Counted from the stretch's first letter, positions 26,943 through 36,462 are shown. The stretch: 64,000 nucleotides of DNA from Pygmaiobacter massiliensis (GCA_022778585.1 JALFTI010000006.1:1-64000); one strand, 5' to 3'. Program-made: numbers and translations. Notes: generated by a model from the letters alone, not told the origin.

Positions 26943-27977
26943 ATGTTCAAGATGAATTTGGGCTTTAATAAGGATATCGGCATTGACCTGGGCACTGCCA
27001 ACACGCTGGTGTATATGAAGGGCAAGGGCATTATTATGCGCGAACCCAGCGTGGTTGCGGTGGATACAAAAAGTGACACGGTGCGGTATATTGGCAACGA
27101 GGCGAAAGCGGTAATTGGCCGTACCCCCGGCAGCATTGTGGCAGTGCGCCCGCTGAAGGAAGGGGTTATTGCTGACTTTGACATTACGGCTGCCATGCTG
27201 AAAGAGTTTATCGGCAAAGCCTGCGGTACAGGGCTTTTGACCCATCCGCGGGTGGTCATCTGCATTCCGTCCGGCGTTACCGAGGTGGAAAAGCGCGCCG
27301 TGCGCGAGTCGGCCGAGCGGGCCGGTGCCAGGCAGGTATTCGTGATTGAAGAGCCTATGGCGGCAGCCATTGGCGCAGGGCTGCCTGTTTCGGAAGCGAC
27401 CGGCAGCATGGTGGTAGATATTGGCGGCGGCACCAGCGAAGTGGCGGTCATCAGCTTGGGCGGTATTGTGGCTGCCCGCAGTGTCCGCATCGGCGGCGAC
27501 GCGTTTGACAATGCCATCATTGCCTATATCAAACGCAAGTACAACCTGCTGATCGGCGAACGCACGGCCGAGGTGATTAAGATTGAGATTGGCAGCGCAT
27601 ATAAATTGGAAGAAGAGCTGTCGATTGAAATTAAGGGCCGCAACCTGGTGGATGGCCTGCCCAAAAATATCACCGTGCACAGTGAAGAAGTTCGCGAGGC
27701 GCTGGATGAAAATTTGCAGCGGGTGATTGAGGCCGTTAAGGAAACACTGGAGCGGACCCCGCCTGAGCTTGCAGCCGATATTATTGACCAGGGCATTACC
27801 CTGACCGGCGGCGGCGCGCTGCTGCGCGGCCTGGACCAGCTGGTGAACCACCATACCGGCATTGAGGTGCATGTGGCCGAAAATCCGCTGGACTGTGTGG
27901 CCACCGGCGCAGGATTGGTGCTGGACAATATGGATCTGCTGATGGAGATTGTGGCGGATTCGGAGCGCAAATTTTAA
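26943..27977 (+). CDS. mreB: Rod shape-determining protein MreB
   Basis: 344 residues from the ATG at 26943, chosen for AAGGAGA eight bases upstream and the family N terminus FNKDIGIDLGTANTLVY. This is the bacterial actin that positions the elongation machinery along the inner membrane. ATP-binding motifs are present: phosphate 1 DLGTANT, the conserved VICIPSGVTEVEKRAVRESA, phosphate 2 VVDIGGGTSEVAVISLGG (about 158-175), and the adenosine site GGGALLRGLDQL (about 290). First gene of mreB-mreC-mreD-PBP2; a hairpin separates it from mreC. Confidence 0.97.
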   Translation: MFKMNLGFNKDIGIDLGTANTLVYMKGKGIIMREPSVVAVDTKSDTVRYIGNEAKAVIGRTPGSIVAVRPLKEGVIADFDITAAMLKEFIGKACGTGLLTHPRVVICIPSGVTEVEKRAVRESAERAGARQVFVIEEPMAAAIGAGLPVSEATGSMVVDIGGGTSEVAVISLGGIVAARSVRIGGDAFDNAIIAYIKRKYNLLIGERTAEVIKIEIGSAYKLEEELSIEIKGRNLVDGLPKNITVHSEEVREALDENLQRVIEAVKETLERTPPELAADIIDQGITLTGGGALLRGLDQLVNHHTGIEVHVAENPLDCVATGAGLVLDNMDLLMEIVADSERKF

Positions 27978-28009
27978 GCTTAGCTGTAAAAGGCTGGGTG
28001 AGCAAACAC

Positions 28010-28046
28010 AAAGGCAGCGGGCAGCGGTTACTGCCTGCTGCCTTTT
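28010..28046 (+). terminator. Hairpin between mreB and mreC (partial terminator)
   Basis: AAAGGCAGCGGGCAG pairs with CTGCCTGCTGCCTTT (one G-T pair) around a six-base loop, ending in TTTT. As no new promoter is evident before mreC, it probably lowers transcription of mreCD-PBP2 relative to mreB or protects the mreB mRNA end. Confidence 0.65.
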
Positions 28047-28070
28047 GTGACAAAACGGGGGAAATACGCG

Positions 28071-29084
28071 GTGAAAGATTTTTTTAAAACCCTGCAGTTT
28101 AAAATTCTGGTGGGTGTGCTGGTGGTGTTGGCAGGGGTTATGACCTATGCCGCGGCCAACGGCAGGCTGACAGCCGCCCCCCAGGAGCTTTTGGGCGCGG
28201 CAGCAGTGCCGTTCCAAAAACTGGCGGCCGCAATCTCCAATGCTGGCACTCAACTGGCGGACCGCTATATTCATATTGATGAAATTTTAGAGGAGAACGA
28301 ACAGCTTAAACAGGAGAACGAACAGCTGCGCGAGCAGATGGTGGATTATGACACCATAAAAGCGGAAAACGAGCAGCTGCGCGAAGCCTGGGGCATTAAG
28401 GAAGAAAACCCAAGTTATGAAATGATCAATGCCAATGTAATTGGCCGTGACGCGCTGGAAAAATACTATGCCTTCACCATTGATAAAGGTGAAAAGGATG
28501 GGGTCAGCGTAAAGGACTGTGTGATCGGGACCAAAGGCATTGTGGGCCGGGTGGTGGAAACCGGACCCAACTGGGCCAAGGTTACCACTATTCTGGACCC
28601 GTCGGTTTCGGTGGGGGCCATTATCAGCCGTACCAGAGACAGCGGCCTGGTTGGGGGCGATAACCTGTATGCATTGGACAAAAAATGCACCATGACCTTA
28701 TTGTCCCGCGATACACTGGCCAGCAAGGGAGATACGGTGGTCACCACCGGACTGGGAGGGGTATTCCCTAAAAATTTGATTATCGGTACGATAGAGGATA
28801 TTCTTCCCGAAGCGAGCGGGACCTCGATGTATGCGGTTATTGAGCCGATTGAAGATGTGGAAAGTATTCGCATGGTGATGGTGATCACCGATTTTGACGA
28901 GACCCAAACAGAGATACCATCGACGCCTGCATCGGATTCAGAACCTCAAACGGCGGATGAAAGTACATCGACCCCGGATGCGTCCCAAACCGATACGGCC
29001 CAGCAGTCCGGTACAGATACCGGGGCTGATACAGCGGCCGCGACCGACCCAAACCAGCAAAATGATACTGCAGACGGACAGTAG
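28071..29084 (+). CDS. mreC: Rod shape-determining protein MreC
   Basis: 337 residues from the GTG at 28071, placed after GGGGGAA; the earlier in-frame GTG lies at the edge of the hairpin. One N-terminal transmembrane helix (about residues 10-30), then a coiled coil (about 68-105: ILEENEQLKQENEQLREQM), then the periplasmic-type beta domain (110-285) with VIGRDALEKYYAFTIDKG and VTTGLGGVFPKNLIIGTI. The last 50 residues are a disordered Ser/Thr/Asp/Gln tail. MreC links MreB to PBP2 on the outer face of the membrane. Confidence 0.94.
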   Translation: MKDFFKTLQFKILVGVLVVLAGVMTYAAANGRLTAAPQELLGAAAVPFQKLAAAISNAGTQLADRYIHIDEILEENEQLKQENEQLREQMVDYDTIKAENEQLREAWGIKEENPSYEMINANVIGRDALEKYYAFTIDKGEKDGVSVKDCVIGTKGIVGRVVETGPNWAKVTTILDPSVSVGAIISRTRDSGLVGGDNLYALDKKCTMTLLSRDTLASKGDTVVTTGLGGVFPKNLIIGTIEDILPEASGTSMYAVIEPIEDVESIRMVMVITDFDETQTEIPSTPASDSEPQTADESTSTPDASQTDTAQQSGTDTGADTAAATDPNQQNDTADGQ

Positions 29085-29118
29085 ATATAAAAAGTAAACT
29101 TGCCGGAAAGGAGCAGAT

Positions 29119-29640
29119 ATGGACCCAAGAAAACGCACAGCACAGGCTGCCTGCAAACATTTGTGCTATCTGGCTTTGGTATTTTTATTCTATCTGCTGC
29201 AAACCTGGCCGGGCCTTTTAACAGTGGCGTCGGTTAAACCAGCCTGGCTGGTGCCGCTGGCGGTATGTATCGCTGCAAGGGAAGGGGAATTTGTGGGTGC
29301 ATTGTACGGAGCGTTTGCCGGCCTTTTGTGGGAGGTTTCGGCAGGGCGAACCTCCGGTGCGCTCGCTATTCCGCTTTTGTTTTTGTGCTTTTTTGTAGGC
29401 ATTGCGGTTACCCTTTACCTGCAGGGAAATTTACTCAATTTGTCCCTTCTCACCTTGGCAGCGGCCTTTCTCGTTACCGGAATTGACCATGTGTTTACCT
29501 ACTGGTTGCAGGGACGGTTGGGCAGCGGGGGAATTTATCTACGGTATACTCTGCCCACGGTTTTTTATACGGCCTTGGTAACGGCAGTGGCCTGGTATCT
29601 AGTGCGGGCAGTATGGCGTAAGTTTTTAGTGGAAGAGTAA
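29119..29640 (+). CDS. mreD: Rod shape-determining protein MreD
   Basis: 173 residues, almost fully hydrophobic with about five to six membrane helices starting at residue 12 (LCYLALVFLFYLLQTWPGL). FVGALYGAFAGLLWEVSAG and the charge-capped last helix fit MreD. Weakly conserved in sequence, it is identified mainly by topology and by its place between mreC and the PBP2 gene. AAAGGAG precedes the ATG. A partner of MreC in the elongasome. Confidence 0.88.
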   Translation: MDPRKRTAQAACKHLCYLALVFLFYLLQTWPGLLTVASVKPAWLVPLAVCIAAREGEFVGALYGAFAGLLWEVSAGRTSGALAIPLLFLCFFVGIAVTLYLQGNLLNLSLLTLAAAFLVTGIDHVFTYWLQGRLGSGGIYLRYTLPTVFYTALVTAVAWYLVRAVWRKFLVEE

Positions 29641-29671
29641 GCCGGTTGCCTCCGGCGGGAAGGACGGTGCC

Positions 29672-31708
29672 ATGGAAAAGAAACTGAACAAGCGTGCGGT
29701 AATTATGCTGTGCGGTCTTGCCGCTGTGTTTTTGGTATTTGTCTTAAAGCTATTTCAGCTGCAGGTAGTGGAAGGTCAGGAAAATCTGGACAAGGCCACC
29801 TCCACGACCTCGGTTACTTTGCCGGTCACTGCGGCCCGCGGCGAGATTGTGGACCGCTATGGCCGCACGATTGCCGGCAACCGGCAGGCGTATGGGGTGA
29901 GGCTGATCTACGCGCTTTTGCCCCAGGAAAACCTAAACCAAACACTGTTGGCGCTGGTAAAGATTTTTGAGGAAAACGGCGAGGAATGGAATGACGATGC
30001 TCCGCTGACCGATACTGCTCCCTACGAGTTTGAAGAAGACCGGGAGAGCGCTGTGGAGCGGATGAAGGAAACCCTGGGTCTGGCCGAATATGCGACCGCC
30101 CAAAATGTGTACGACCGCATGGTGGAACGGTATGAGCTGGAAGAAATTCCCGAAGAATACCGCCGCGCGCTGGCCGGAATTCGATACCAGATGGAATATG
30201 AAGAGTACGGCCTTGTAACCCCCTTTACCATTGCCAGCGATGTGTCGATTGAAACGGTGTCTACCATAAAGGAAAATAACCTGGACCTGCCGGGGGTTGA
30301 TGTGGTGGAAGAGGCGGTGCGCAGCTATCCCAATACCACCTTAATGCCCCACATTCTGGGCATGATTGGCAAAATTGACGCCACGGAGTGGAAGAATCTG
30401 AAAAACCAGGGGTATCAAATGAATGACCTGGTGGGCAAAAGCGGGATTGAAAAAGCGTATGAAAGTGTGCTGGCTGGTTCAGATGGACGGGTCACTTTGG
30501 AGCGCAATACCAGCGGCCAGACTCTTTCCACCACCACCATCACCGAAGCCGAACCAGGTCAAACTGTGGTGCTCACCATAGATAAAAATCTGCAGGAACA
30601 AACCCAGGCGATTTTGGAAAATCAGATAGAGGTCCTGAAAGGGGTCAATGAAGCCAACAATGATCCCGCACCGGGTGGCGGCGCGGTGGTGGTGCTTGAT
30701 GTAAAGACCGGCGGTATACTGGCGGCAGCGACCAGCCCCAACTATGATATTGGGCTGTACCAGACCAGTGCCGGTTACGCTGCCTATGCGCAGGATGAAC
30801 AGCTGCCGCTTTTTAACCGGGCGCTTAACGGGCTTTACCGGCCAGGTTCTACCTTTAAATGTTCGGTGGCGGTGGCAGGCCTGGCAGAAGGGTATATTAC
30901 GCCGGAAGACACTACCTACTGCAGCCAGGTTTATACATTCTGGAGCGATTACCAGCCGAAATGTACCCATTACCATGGCACCGAAACGGTGGCAACTGCT
31001 CTGCGGGATTCGTGCAATATTTTCTTCTATGACCTGGGCCGGCGGATGGGTGTAGACCTGTTCAACAGTTATGCGTCGGCGTTGGGGCTTGGGCAGAAAA
31101 CCGGCCTGGAAATCAGCGAGGCGAGCGGAAATCTTTCCACCGAAGCATATTTCAACGAGCACCATGCCGGGGAACAGTGGCAAAAGGGCAATGTGGTGCA
31201 GGCAGCCATTGGTCAGATGGACACCCAGGTAACCCCAGTGCAGCTGGCTACCTATGCGGCATCCATTGCCAACAGAGGGGTACGGATGCGAACCCACCTG
31301 GTGGCGGGTATTCAGGACACCAATACCGGCGAGATGCTGAGCACAGTGGAGCCCAAGGTGGAAGCGGATCTGGAAATGGATGATGAAACCCGTGATATGG
31401 TGTTTGATGCCGTGGAGGAAGGTATGCTGATGGCCAGCCGAACCGGTACTGCCACAACCTTTTTGGGTAACTATGTATATAATGTAGCAAGCAAAACCGG
31501 TACGGCGCAGAATGCTTCGGGCTATTATGACGCTGTTATTGTGGCTTACGGCCCTACTGAGGACCCGGAGATTGCCATTGGCGCAGTGGTGGAAAACTGC
31601 GGCGACGGTTATCAGCTGGCCCGTATGGTGCGGGATATTTTTAATGCCTATTATGAAGATAAGAACGCCAATACCGATATTGCTGCGTATGGCGAGCTTT
31701 TGGAGTAA
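29672..31708 (+). CDS. mrdA: Penicillin-binding protein 2 (elongasome transpeptidase)
   Basis: 678 residues. A single N-terminal membrane anchor (about 10-28) is followed by the dimerisation domain beginning LPVTAARGEIVDRYGR. The transpeptidase domain has all three active-site motifs: SxxK in GSTFKCSVA (about 390), SxN in DSCNIFFY (about 448) and KTG in SKTGTAQN (about 607). A strongly acidic linker of about 80 residues (EENGEEWNDDAPLTD onward) lies within the N-terminal domain. It cross-links side-wall peptidoglycan as the partner of RodA and MreC. Usually minC follows here in Clostridia, but the operon ends with a terminator instead. Confidence 0.94.
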   Translation: MEKKLNKRAVIMLCGLAAVFLVFVLKLFQLQVVEGQENLDKATSTTSVTLPVTAARGEIVDRYGRTIAGNRQAYGVRLIYALLPQENLNQTLLALVKIFEENGEEWNDDAPLTDTAPYEFEEDRESAVERMKETLGLAEYATAQNVYDRMVERYELEEIPEEYRRALAGIRYQMEYEEYGLVTPFTIASDVSIETVSTIKENNLDLPGVDVVEEAVRSYPNTTLMPHILGMIGKIDATEWKNLKNQGYQMNDLVGKSGIEKAYESVLAGSDGRVTLERNTSGQTLSTTTITEAEPGQTVVLTIDKNLQEQTQAILENQIEVLKGVNEANNDPAPGGGAVVVLDVKTGGILAAATSPNYDIGLYQTSAGYAAYAQDEQLPLFNRALNGLYRPGSTFKCSVAVAGLAEGYITPEDTTYCSQVYTFWSDYQPKCTHYHGTETVATALRDSCNIFFYDLGRRMGVDLFNSYASALGLGQKTGLEISEASGNLSTEAYFNEHHAGEQWQKGNVVQAAIGQMDTQVTPVQLATYAASIANRGVRMRTHLVAGIQDTNTGEMLSTVEPKVEADLEMDDETRDMVFDAVEEGMLMASRTGTATTFLGNYVYNVASKTGTAQNASGYYDAVIVAYGPTEDPEIAIGAVVENCGDGYQLARMVRDIFNAYYEDKNANTDIAAYGELLE

Positions 31709-31729
31709 AAAGCAAAAAAATGCTGTGGC

Positions 31730-31761
31730 AAAAAGCAGGGGGCAAAGCTCCCTGCTTTTTT
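31730..31761 (+). terminator. Terminator after the mreBCD-PBP2 operon
   Basis: AAAAAGCAGGG and CCCTGCTTTTT form an eleven-pair stem with a nine-base loop and a T run, 22 bases after the stop. Confidence 0.9.
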
Positions 31762-31902
31762 GTGGCCAATACCCGGAAAAATGTAAATAGAAAGCAGTAT
31801 TTATGTGGCAGGTTTTTTGGTTGTGCAGAAGGCAAAAGGGCACAAAGCCAGCAACCGAGCCAAAAATTCCCGTTTGTTTTTTTGCGCAAAGGGCGAAATT
31901 TG

Positions 31903-31931
31903 TTGTACTTGGCAGACAGCTGTGCTATAAT
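31903..31931 (+). promoter_or_regulatory. Promoter for minD-mgsA(-hisS-aspS)
   Basis: TTGTAC (31903-31908), a 17-base spacer and perfect TATAAT (31926-31931), about 80 bases before the minD start. Confidence 0.75.
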
Positions 31932-32009
31932 AATTTTGCCTGTATGCAGAAAATGCTGCGCCGCATATGGGCGGCATAATGGACGCGGCAAAGAACGGAG
32001 AGAATTTTC

Positions 32010-32738
32010 ATGGGCGCAAGGATTATAATGGTGACCTCCGGCAAGGGGGGGACCGGGAAAAGCACGCTCTCCGTACTGATTGGCGCAGCCTTGGCGGCCC
32101 GGGGCAAGCGGGTGCTATTGGTGGAGCTGGACTCAGGGCTGCGCAGTGTGGATGTCATTGCCGGCGTTTACGGCAAGACCGTATACGACATAGAGGATAT
32201 TATGTCGGGGCGGTGCGAGCCGGACAAAGCGGTGATTGAAAGCCCAGTTTACCCCAATTTGTCGGTGGTGAGCGCGCCTTATTCGGGCGGGCAGATTGCT
32301 GCCCCTGCCTTAAAGGTGATGTGTGAGCGGATGGGCGATGTGTTCGACTTCATTCTGCTGGACACCGCTGCCGGTTTGGGCGCGCCGTTTCAGGCTGCCA
32401 AACAGGTGGCCAGCGGTGGCATTATTGTTATTACACCGGACCTTGTCACCATGCGGGACGGCCGGCTGGTGGCCGATGAACTGGAATCGATCGGTTGGCT
32501 GCGGTTGGTCATCAACAAGGTGTTCTGGGGCCGCGGCAAAGTAAACCCCATTAAAAACCTCGATGAGTGTATTGACACAGTGGGGGTGCAGCTTTTGGGG
32601 GTGGTGCCCTTTTCGGGGCACATTGCGCTTGCGGCTGCTTGCGGCGAAGCGCTGGATTCGGAATGTATTTCCTTTCAGGTAATCCGGTCCATTGCGGGGC
32701 GCATTTGCGGTGAGGATGCTCCGCTTATTATTCGATAG
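32010..32738 (+). CDS. minD: MinD/ParA-type septum-site ATPase
   Basis: 242 residues, short for MinD (about 265). The deviant Walker A SGKGGTGKST with the signature lysine lies at residues 10-19, switch I-like LDSGLRSVDVIAGVY follows near 42, and the Walker B/switch II is FILLDTAAGLGAPF (about 113-126). The C terminus ends GEDAPLIIR without the amphipathic Lys/Phe-rich helix that tethers MinD to the membrane. Neither minC nor minE is beside it. It keeps the position of MinD in the clostridial mre-min-mgsA order, which supports the name, but its mode of action may differ. GGAGAG lies upstream of the ATG. Confidence 0.82.
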   Translation: MGARIIMVTSGKGGTGKSTLSVLIGAALAARGKRVLLVELDSGLRSVDVIAGVYGKTVYDIEDIMSGRCEPDKAVIESPVYPNLSVVSAPYSGGQIAAPALKVMCERMGDVFDFILLDTAAGLGAPFQAAKQVASGGIIVITPDLVTMRDGRLVADELESIGWLRLVINKVFWGRGKVNPIKNLDECIDTVGVQLLGVVPFSGHIALAAACGEALDSECISFQVIRSIAGRICGEDAPLIIR

Positions 32739-32805
32739 ACCTGCCCTGTAGGGGCATTTTCCAGAGAAATAGATAGAGAAACATGAACGAAAGGATGTGG
32801 CAGCC

Positions 32806-33210
32806 ATGAATATTGCATTGATTGCACATGATTCCAAGAAAGAACTGATGGTGCAGTTCTGTATTGCATACTGCAGGGTTTTAAGCCAGCACAACCTGGT
32901 CGCAACCGGGACTACCGGCAAAATGGTGGCCGAAGCCACCGGCCTGCAGATTCATCGGTTCCTGTCGGGAACACATGGCGGCGACCAACAGATTGCAGCG
33001 CGGATTTCCTGCAACGAGATTGACCTGCTTTTGTATTTCCGAGACCCCATCAGCGCAAAGCCCAACGAGCCCAATGAGTTGAATCTGCTGAGATTGTGTG
33101 ATGTGCACAATATTCCTGTGGCCACAAACATTGCAACAGCAGAGGTTTTGATCCATGGCTTGGAGCGGGGCGACCTGGACTGGCGCAATATTGTCAACCC
33201 CAAGGGCTGA
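32806..33210 (+). CDS. mgsA: Methylglyoxal synthase
   Basis: 134 residues from the ATG at 32806 behind AAAGGATG. Converts dihydroxyacetone phosphate to methylglyoxal and phosphate, a bypass of lower glycolysis under phosphate limitation. Family motifs: [14 protein letters not shown] at the start, TGTTGKM (phosphate binding), [14 protein letters not shown] with the catalytic Asp (about 68), and [22 protein letters not shown] followed by [12 protein letters not shown]. The link to minD and tRNA synthetase genes is positional, not functional. Confidence 0.96.
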   Translation: MNIALIAHDSKKELMVQFCIAYCRVLSQHNLVATGTTGKMVAEATGLQIHRFLSGTHGGDQQIAARISCNEIDLLLYFRDPISAKPNEPNELNLLRLCDVHNIPVATNIATAEVLIHGLERGDLDWRNIVNPKG

Positions 33211-33230
33211 TTTACACAGATAAAACCGTT

Positions 33231-33260
33231 ACAGGCCCGCCTGCGGGGGGCCTGTATTTT
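33231..33260 (+). terminator. Hairpin between mgsA and hisS
   Basis: ACAGGCCC pairs with GGGCCTGT around a G+C-rich loop, followed by ATTTT. It may terminate the mgsA transcript partly; no strong new promoter is seen before hisS. Confidence 0.6.
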
Positions 33261-33297
33261 GGTGTAAGGGCTTTTTAAGCCCAAGGAAAGCGAGGAC

Positions 33298-34578
33298 ATG
33301 GAATCTATGGCAGAAAAGATCACAGCGCAGAAGGGCACAAAGGATGTGCTGCCTGCCGAAAGCTACCGCTGGCAGTACATTGAACAGGCGCTGCGCAGCA
33401 CGGTAGAATTGTTTGGCTATAAGGAAATTCGCCTGCCCACCTTTGAGGCGACCGAGCTGTTTAGCCGGGGCGTGGGTGAAACCACCGATGTGGTGGGCAA
33501 GGAAATGTATACCTTTAATGACAAAGGCAACCGCAGCATTACCCTGCGGCCGGAGGGTACCGCCAATACGGTGCGGGCCATTCTGGAACATGGCCTTTTG
33601 GCCGAAGCGTTGCCGGTGAAGGCGTATTATCTGCAAAGCTGCTTCCGGTATGAAAAGCCGCAGTCTGGCCGGCTGCGGGAATTTCACCAGCTGGGTATTG
33701 AAATGTTTGGTGCAGCCGGGCCGGATGCAGATGTGCAAACCATTGCAGTGGCAGCTGCCTGCCTGAAAAAGGTGGGAGTACACAGTGTTCGTCTGGAAAT
33801 AAACTCCATTGGCTGCCCCAACTGCCGGCCGGCTTATCACCAAGCATTGAAGGCGTATTTTAATATGCATCTGGATCAGCTGTGCGATACCTGTAAAGAC
33901 CGGTTGGACCGCAATCCGCTTCGTATTTTGGATTGCAAGTGCCCCAGTTGCGCCCAGGTGGCAAAGAACGCGCCGCTGATGCGGGACTTTTTGTGCCAGG
34001 ACTGCCGTGACCATTTTGAACAGGTGAAGCAGGGGCTTACAAACCTGTCGATTGAATGGGTGGAAAACCCCACCATTGTGCGCGGGCTTGATTATTACTC
34101 TAAAACCGTTTTTGAATTTGTGCATACCGGCGCCGGGGCACAGGGTACTGTTTGTGGCGGCGGCCGGTACGATGGCCTGGTGGAACAGCTGGGCGGTAAG
34201 CCGACCCCCGGTATTGGGTTTGGCATGGGGCTGGAACGACTTTTAATGGTAATGGAAGCAGAACAAGCCCCCATTCCCGCCGACCGCGTACCGGATATTT
34301 ACCTGTGTGATATGGGCGGTGAAAGCAAAATGCTTTGCCAGCGCATAGCAGCCGCTGTGCGCAGCGCAGGGCTGTGGGCGGAATGCGATGTGATGGGCCG
34401 CGGCTTAAAGCCCCAGATGAAGTACGCCAATAAAATAGGCGCCAAATATACCGCGGTGATAGGCGAAAATGAAGTAAACGCCGGCGCGGGGAAAATTAAG
34501 CGAATGGAGGACGGCGCTGAAGAGCTGGTGGCCTATGACCAGCTGGCCGGTTGGCTTTGCCAGCGGCTCTGCAAGTGA
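33298..34578 (+). CDS. hisS: Histidyl-tRNA synthetase
   Basis: 426 residues, normal for HisRS; charges tRNA-His. Class II motifs are all present: motif 1 near residue 30-60, motif 2 KAYYLQSCFRYEKPQSGRLREFHQ (about 105-128), the HisA motif RGLDYYSKTVFEFVH (about 262-276), motif 3 GIGFGMGLERLLMV (about 306-320), and the C-terminal anticodon-binding domain. A CxxC pair (DCKCPSCAQ) lies in the insertion domain. The start could also be the ATG three codons downstream; AAGGAAAGCGAGGAC serves both. Confidence 0.96.
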   Translation: MESMAEKITAQKGTKDVLPAESYRWQYIEQALRSTVELFGYKEIRLPTFEATELFSRGVGETTDVVGKEMYTFNDKGNRSITLRPEGTANTVRAILEHGLLAEALPVKAYYLQSCFRYEKPQSGRLREFHQLGIEMFGAAGPDADVQTIAVAAACLKKVGVHSVRLEINSIGCPNCRPAYHQALKAYFNMHLDQLCDTCKDRLDRNPLRILDCKCPSCAQVAKNAPLMRDFLCQDCRDHFEQVKQGLTNLSIEWVENPTIVRGLDYYSKTVFEFVHTGAGAQGTVCGGGRYDGLVEQLGGKPTPGIGFGMGLERLLMVMEAEQAPIPADRVPDIYLCDMGGESKMLCQRIAAAVRSAGLWAECDVMGRGLKPQMKYANKIGAKYTAVIGENEVNAGAGKIKRMEDGAEELVAYDQLAGWLCQRLCK

Positions 34579-34607
34579 CCGAAAGCCAAGCGAAGGGAGA
34601 AAACAGT

Positions 34608-36413
34608 ATGGAAAGTATGGGCAATCTGCGCCGTACCGATTATTGCGGCGAGCTTTCTGCTGCGGATATTGGACGCCAGGTAGTGGTGGCAGGCTCCGTG
34701 GCAAAAAGCCGGGATCTGGGTGGTGTCATCTTTACTGACCTGCGGGACACCACGGGTATTTTGCAGCTTTCGTTTGATGATGCGACCGACCGGAATGTAT
34801 TTGAAAAGGCTTCCGGCCTGCACAGTGAATATGTGCTGATCGCCAAGGGCGTTTTGCGCCGGCGTGAGAGCGTGAATAAAGCGATTCCCACCGGTGAAAT
34901 TGAACTTGCAGTGGAAGAGCTGCGGGTACTGAGCGAAGCCGAGACCACACCTTTTGAAATTCGTGATGATGTGAAGGTGAAGGATGAGCTGCGGCTGAAA
35001 TACCGCTATCTGGACCTGCGCCGGCCGGTTATGCATCAGCCCATTGTGCTGCGCAGCCGTATCTGCCAAATTATTCGCAACTATTTCTGCGACCACCATT
35101 TTTGTGAAATTGAAACCCCGACCCTGATTAAGTCCACCCCGGAAGGTGCACGGGACTATCTGGTACCCAGCCGGGTGCAGCCGGGGCGGTTCTATGCGCT
35201 GCCCCAGTCCCCGCAGCTGTATAAACAAATTTTAATGCTCTCCGGCTTTGACCGGTATTTCCAGATTGCCCGCTGCTATCGGGACGAAGACCTGCGTGCT
35301 GACCGCCAGCCGGAGTTCACTCAGGTGGACGAGGAAATGAGCTTTGTGACGGCTGACGATGTGATGACCCTGAACGAGGGGTTGATGCAGAAGGTTTGGA
35401 AAGAGATGCTGGGGGTGGATATTCCCACCCCATTCCGCCGGATGCGCTGGGACGATGCCATGGACACCTATGGCTCGGACAAGCCCGACACCCGCTTTGG
35501 CCTGGAAATTCAAAATGTGACCGGCCTTTTTGCAAATACAGAGTTTGTGCCGTTTAAAAATGCGATTGCTGCGGGCGGCACAATTCGGGCAATTAATGCC
35601 AAGGGGCTGGCTGGTCAGCTTACCCGTAAAACCATCGACAAATTGTCGGATGTGGCAAAGACTTATGGAGCAAAGGGACTGGCTTATACCCGCATTACCG
35701 AGGAAAGCGTTGCTTCCAGCTTTGAAAAGAACCTGACCGAAGAGGAAAAGAATGCGCTTCACACCGCGTTGAACGCCGAAGTAGGGGATGTGCTCTTGCT
35801 TGTGAGCGATGCAAAGCGGGTGACAGCCTGCACCGCATTGGGGCAGGTCCGGCTGGAAGTAGGCCGCCGCTGCGGTTTGATTGACCCCGACCGGTTTGAC
35901 TTTTTGTGGGTGGTAGATTTCCCGCTGTTTGAGTACAGCGAGGAAGAAGGCCGCTTTAAAGCGATGCACAACCCGTTTACTATGCCTACCCAGGACAGCC
36001 TGGATAAGATTGAAACCGACCCGGCAGCCTGCTATGCCGACGCTTATGATATTGTGCTGAACGGTGTGGAGCTGGGCGGCGGCTCCCTGCGGGTAAACGA
36101 CCCCGCATTGCAAAACCGCATGCTAAAGGCGCTGGGCTTTACCGAGGAAAAGGCGCGGGAGAGCTTTGGTTTCCTGATGGATGCTTACCGGTACGGTGCA
36201 CCGCCTCATGGCGGCATGGCTTACGGGCTGGACCGCATGGTTATGCTGCTGCTTAAGCGGGATTCTATCCGGGATGTAATTGCCTTCCCCAAGGTACAAA
36301 ATGCAAGCGAATTGATGAGCGGCTGCCCGGAAACCGTGGAAGAAAAGCAGCTGCGGGAGCTTTCCATTGCATTGGATGTGCCTGCACAGGAGATGGCAGA
36401 GAAGGGCGAGTGA
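34608..36413 (+). CDS. aspS: Aspartyl-tRNA synthetase
   Basis: 601 residues from the ATG at 34608, which follows AAGGGAG; the ORF track begins 19 codons early inside hisS. Domain order is the bacterial one: OB-fold anticodon-binding domain (1-130), class II core with KYRYLDLRRP and the motif 2 region FQIARCYRDEDLRADRQPEF (about 217-236), an inserted GAD domain (about 290-420), and motif 3 APPHGGMAYGLDRMVMLLL (about 528-546). Charges tRNA-Asp. Co-transcribed with hisS across a 29-base gap. Confidence 0.97.
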   Translation: MESMGNLRRTDYCGELSAADIGRQVVVAGSVAKSRDLGGVIFTDLRDTTGILQLSFDDATDRNVFEKASGLHSEYVLIAKGVLRRRESVNKAIPTGEIELAVEELRVLSEAETTPFEIRDDVKVKDELRLKYRYLDLRRPVMHQPIVLRSRICQIIRNYFCDHHFCEIETPTLIKSTPEGARDYLVPSRVQPGRFYALPQSPQLYKQILMLSGFDRYFQIARCYRDEDLRADRQPEFTQVDEEMSFVTADDVMTLNEGLMQKVWKEMLGVDIPTPFRRMRWDDAMDTYGSDKPDTRFGLEIQNVTGLFANTEFVPFKNAIAAGGTIRAINAKGLAGQLTRKTIDKLSDVAKTYGAKGLAYTRITEESVASSFEKNLTEEEKNALHTALNAEVGDVLLLVSDAKRVTACTALGQVRLEVGRRCGLIDPDRFDFLWVVDFPLFEYSEEEGRFKAMHNPFTMPTQDSLDKIETDPAACYADAYDIVLNGVELGGGSLRVNDPALQNRMLKALGFTEEKARESFGFLMDAYRYGAPPHGGMAYGLDRMVMLLLKRDSIRDVIAFPKVQNASELMSGCPETVEEKQLRELSIALDVPAQEMAEKGE

Positions 36414-36462
36414 ACTGCCAGTAGCCAAACCGAAAAGTGTTTGGTGTGCGTTTATTTTTAGA

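Noticed and set aside
33211-33297. Possible T-box or His leader before hisS
   Set aside because: The gap is only 87 bases, with no T-box GGTGG core and no His-rich frame; just a short hairpin.
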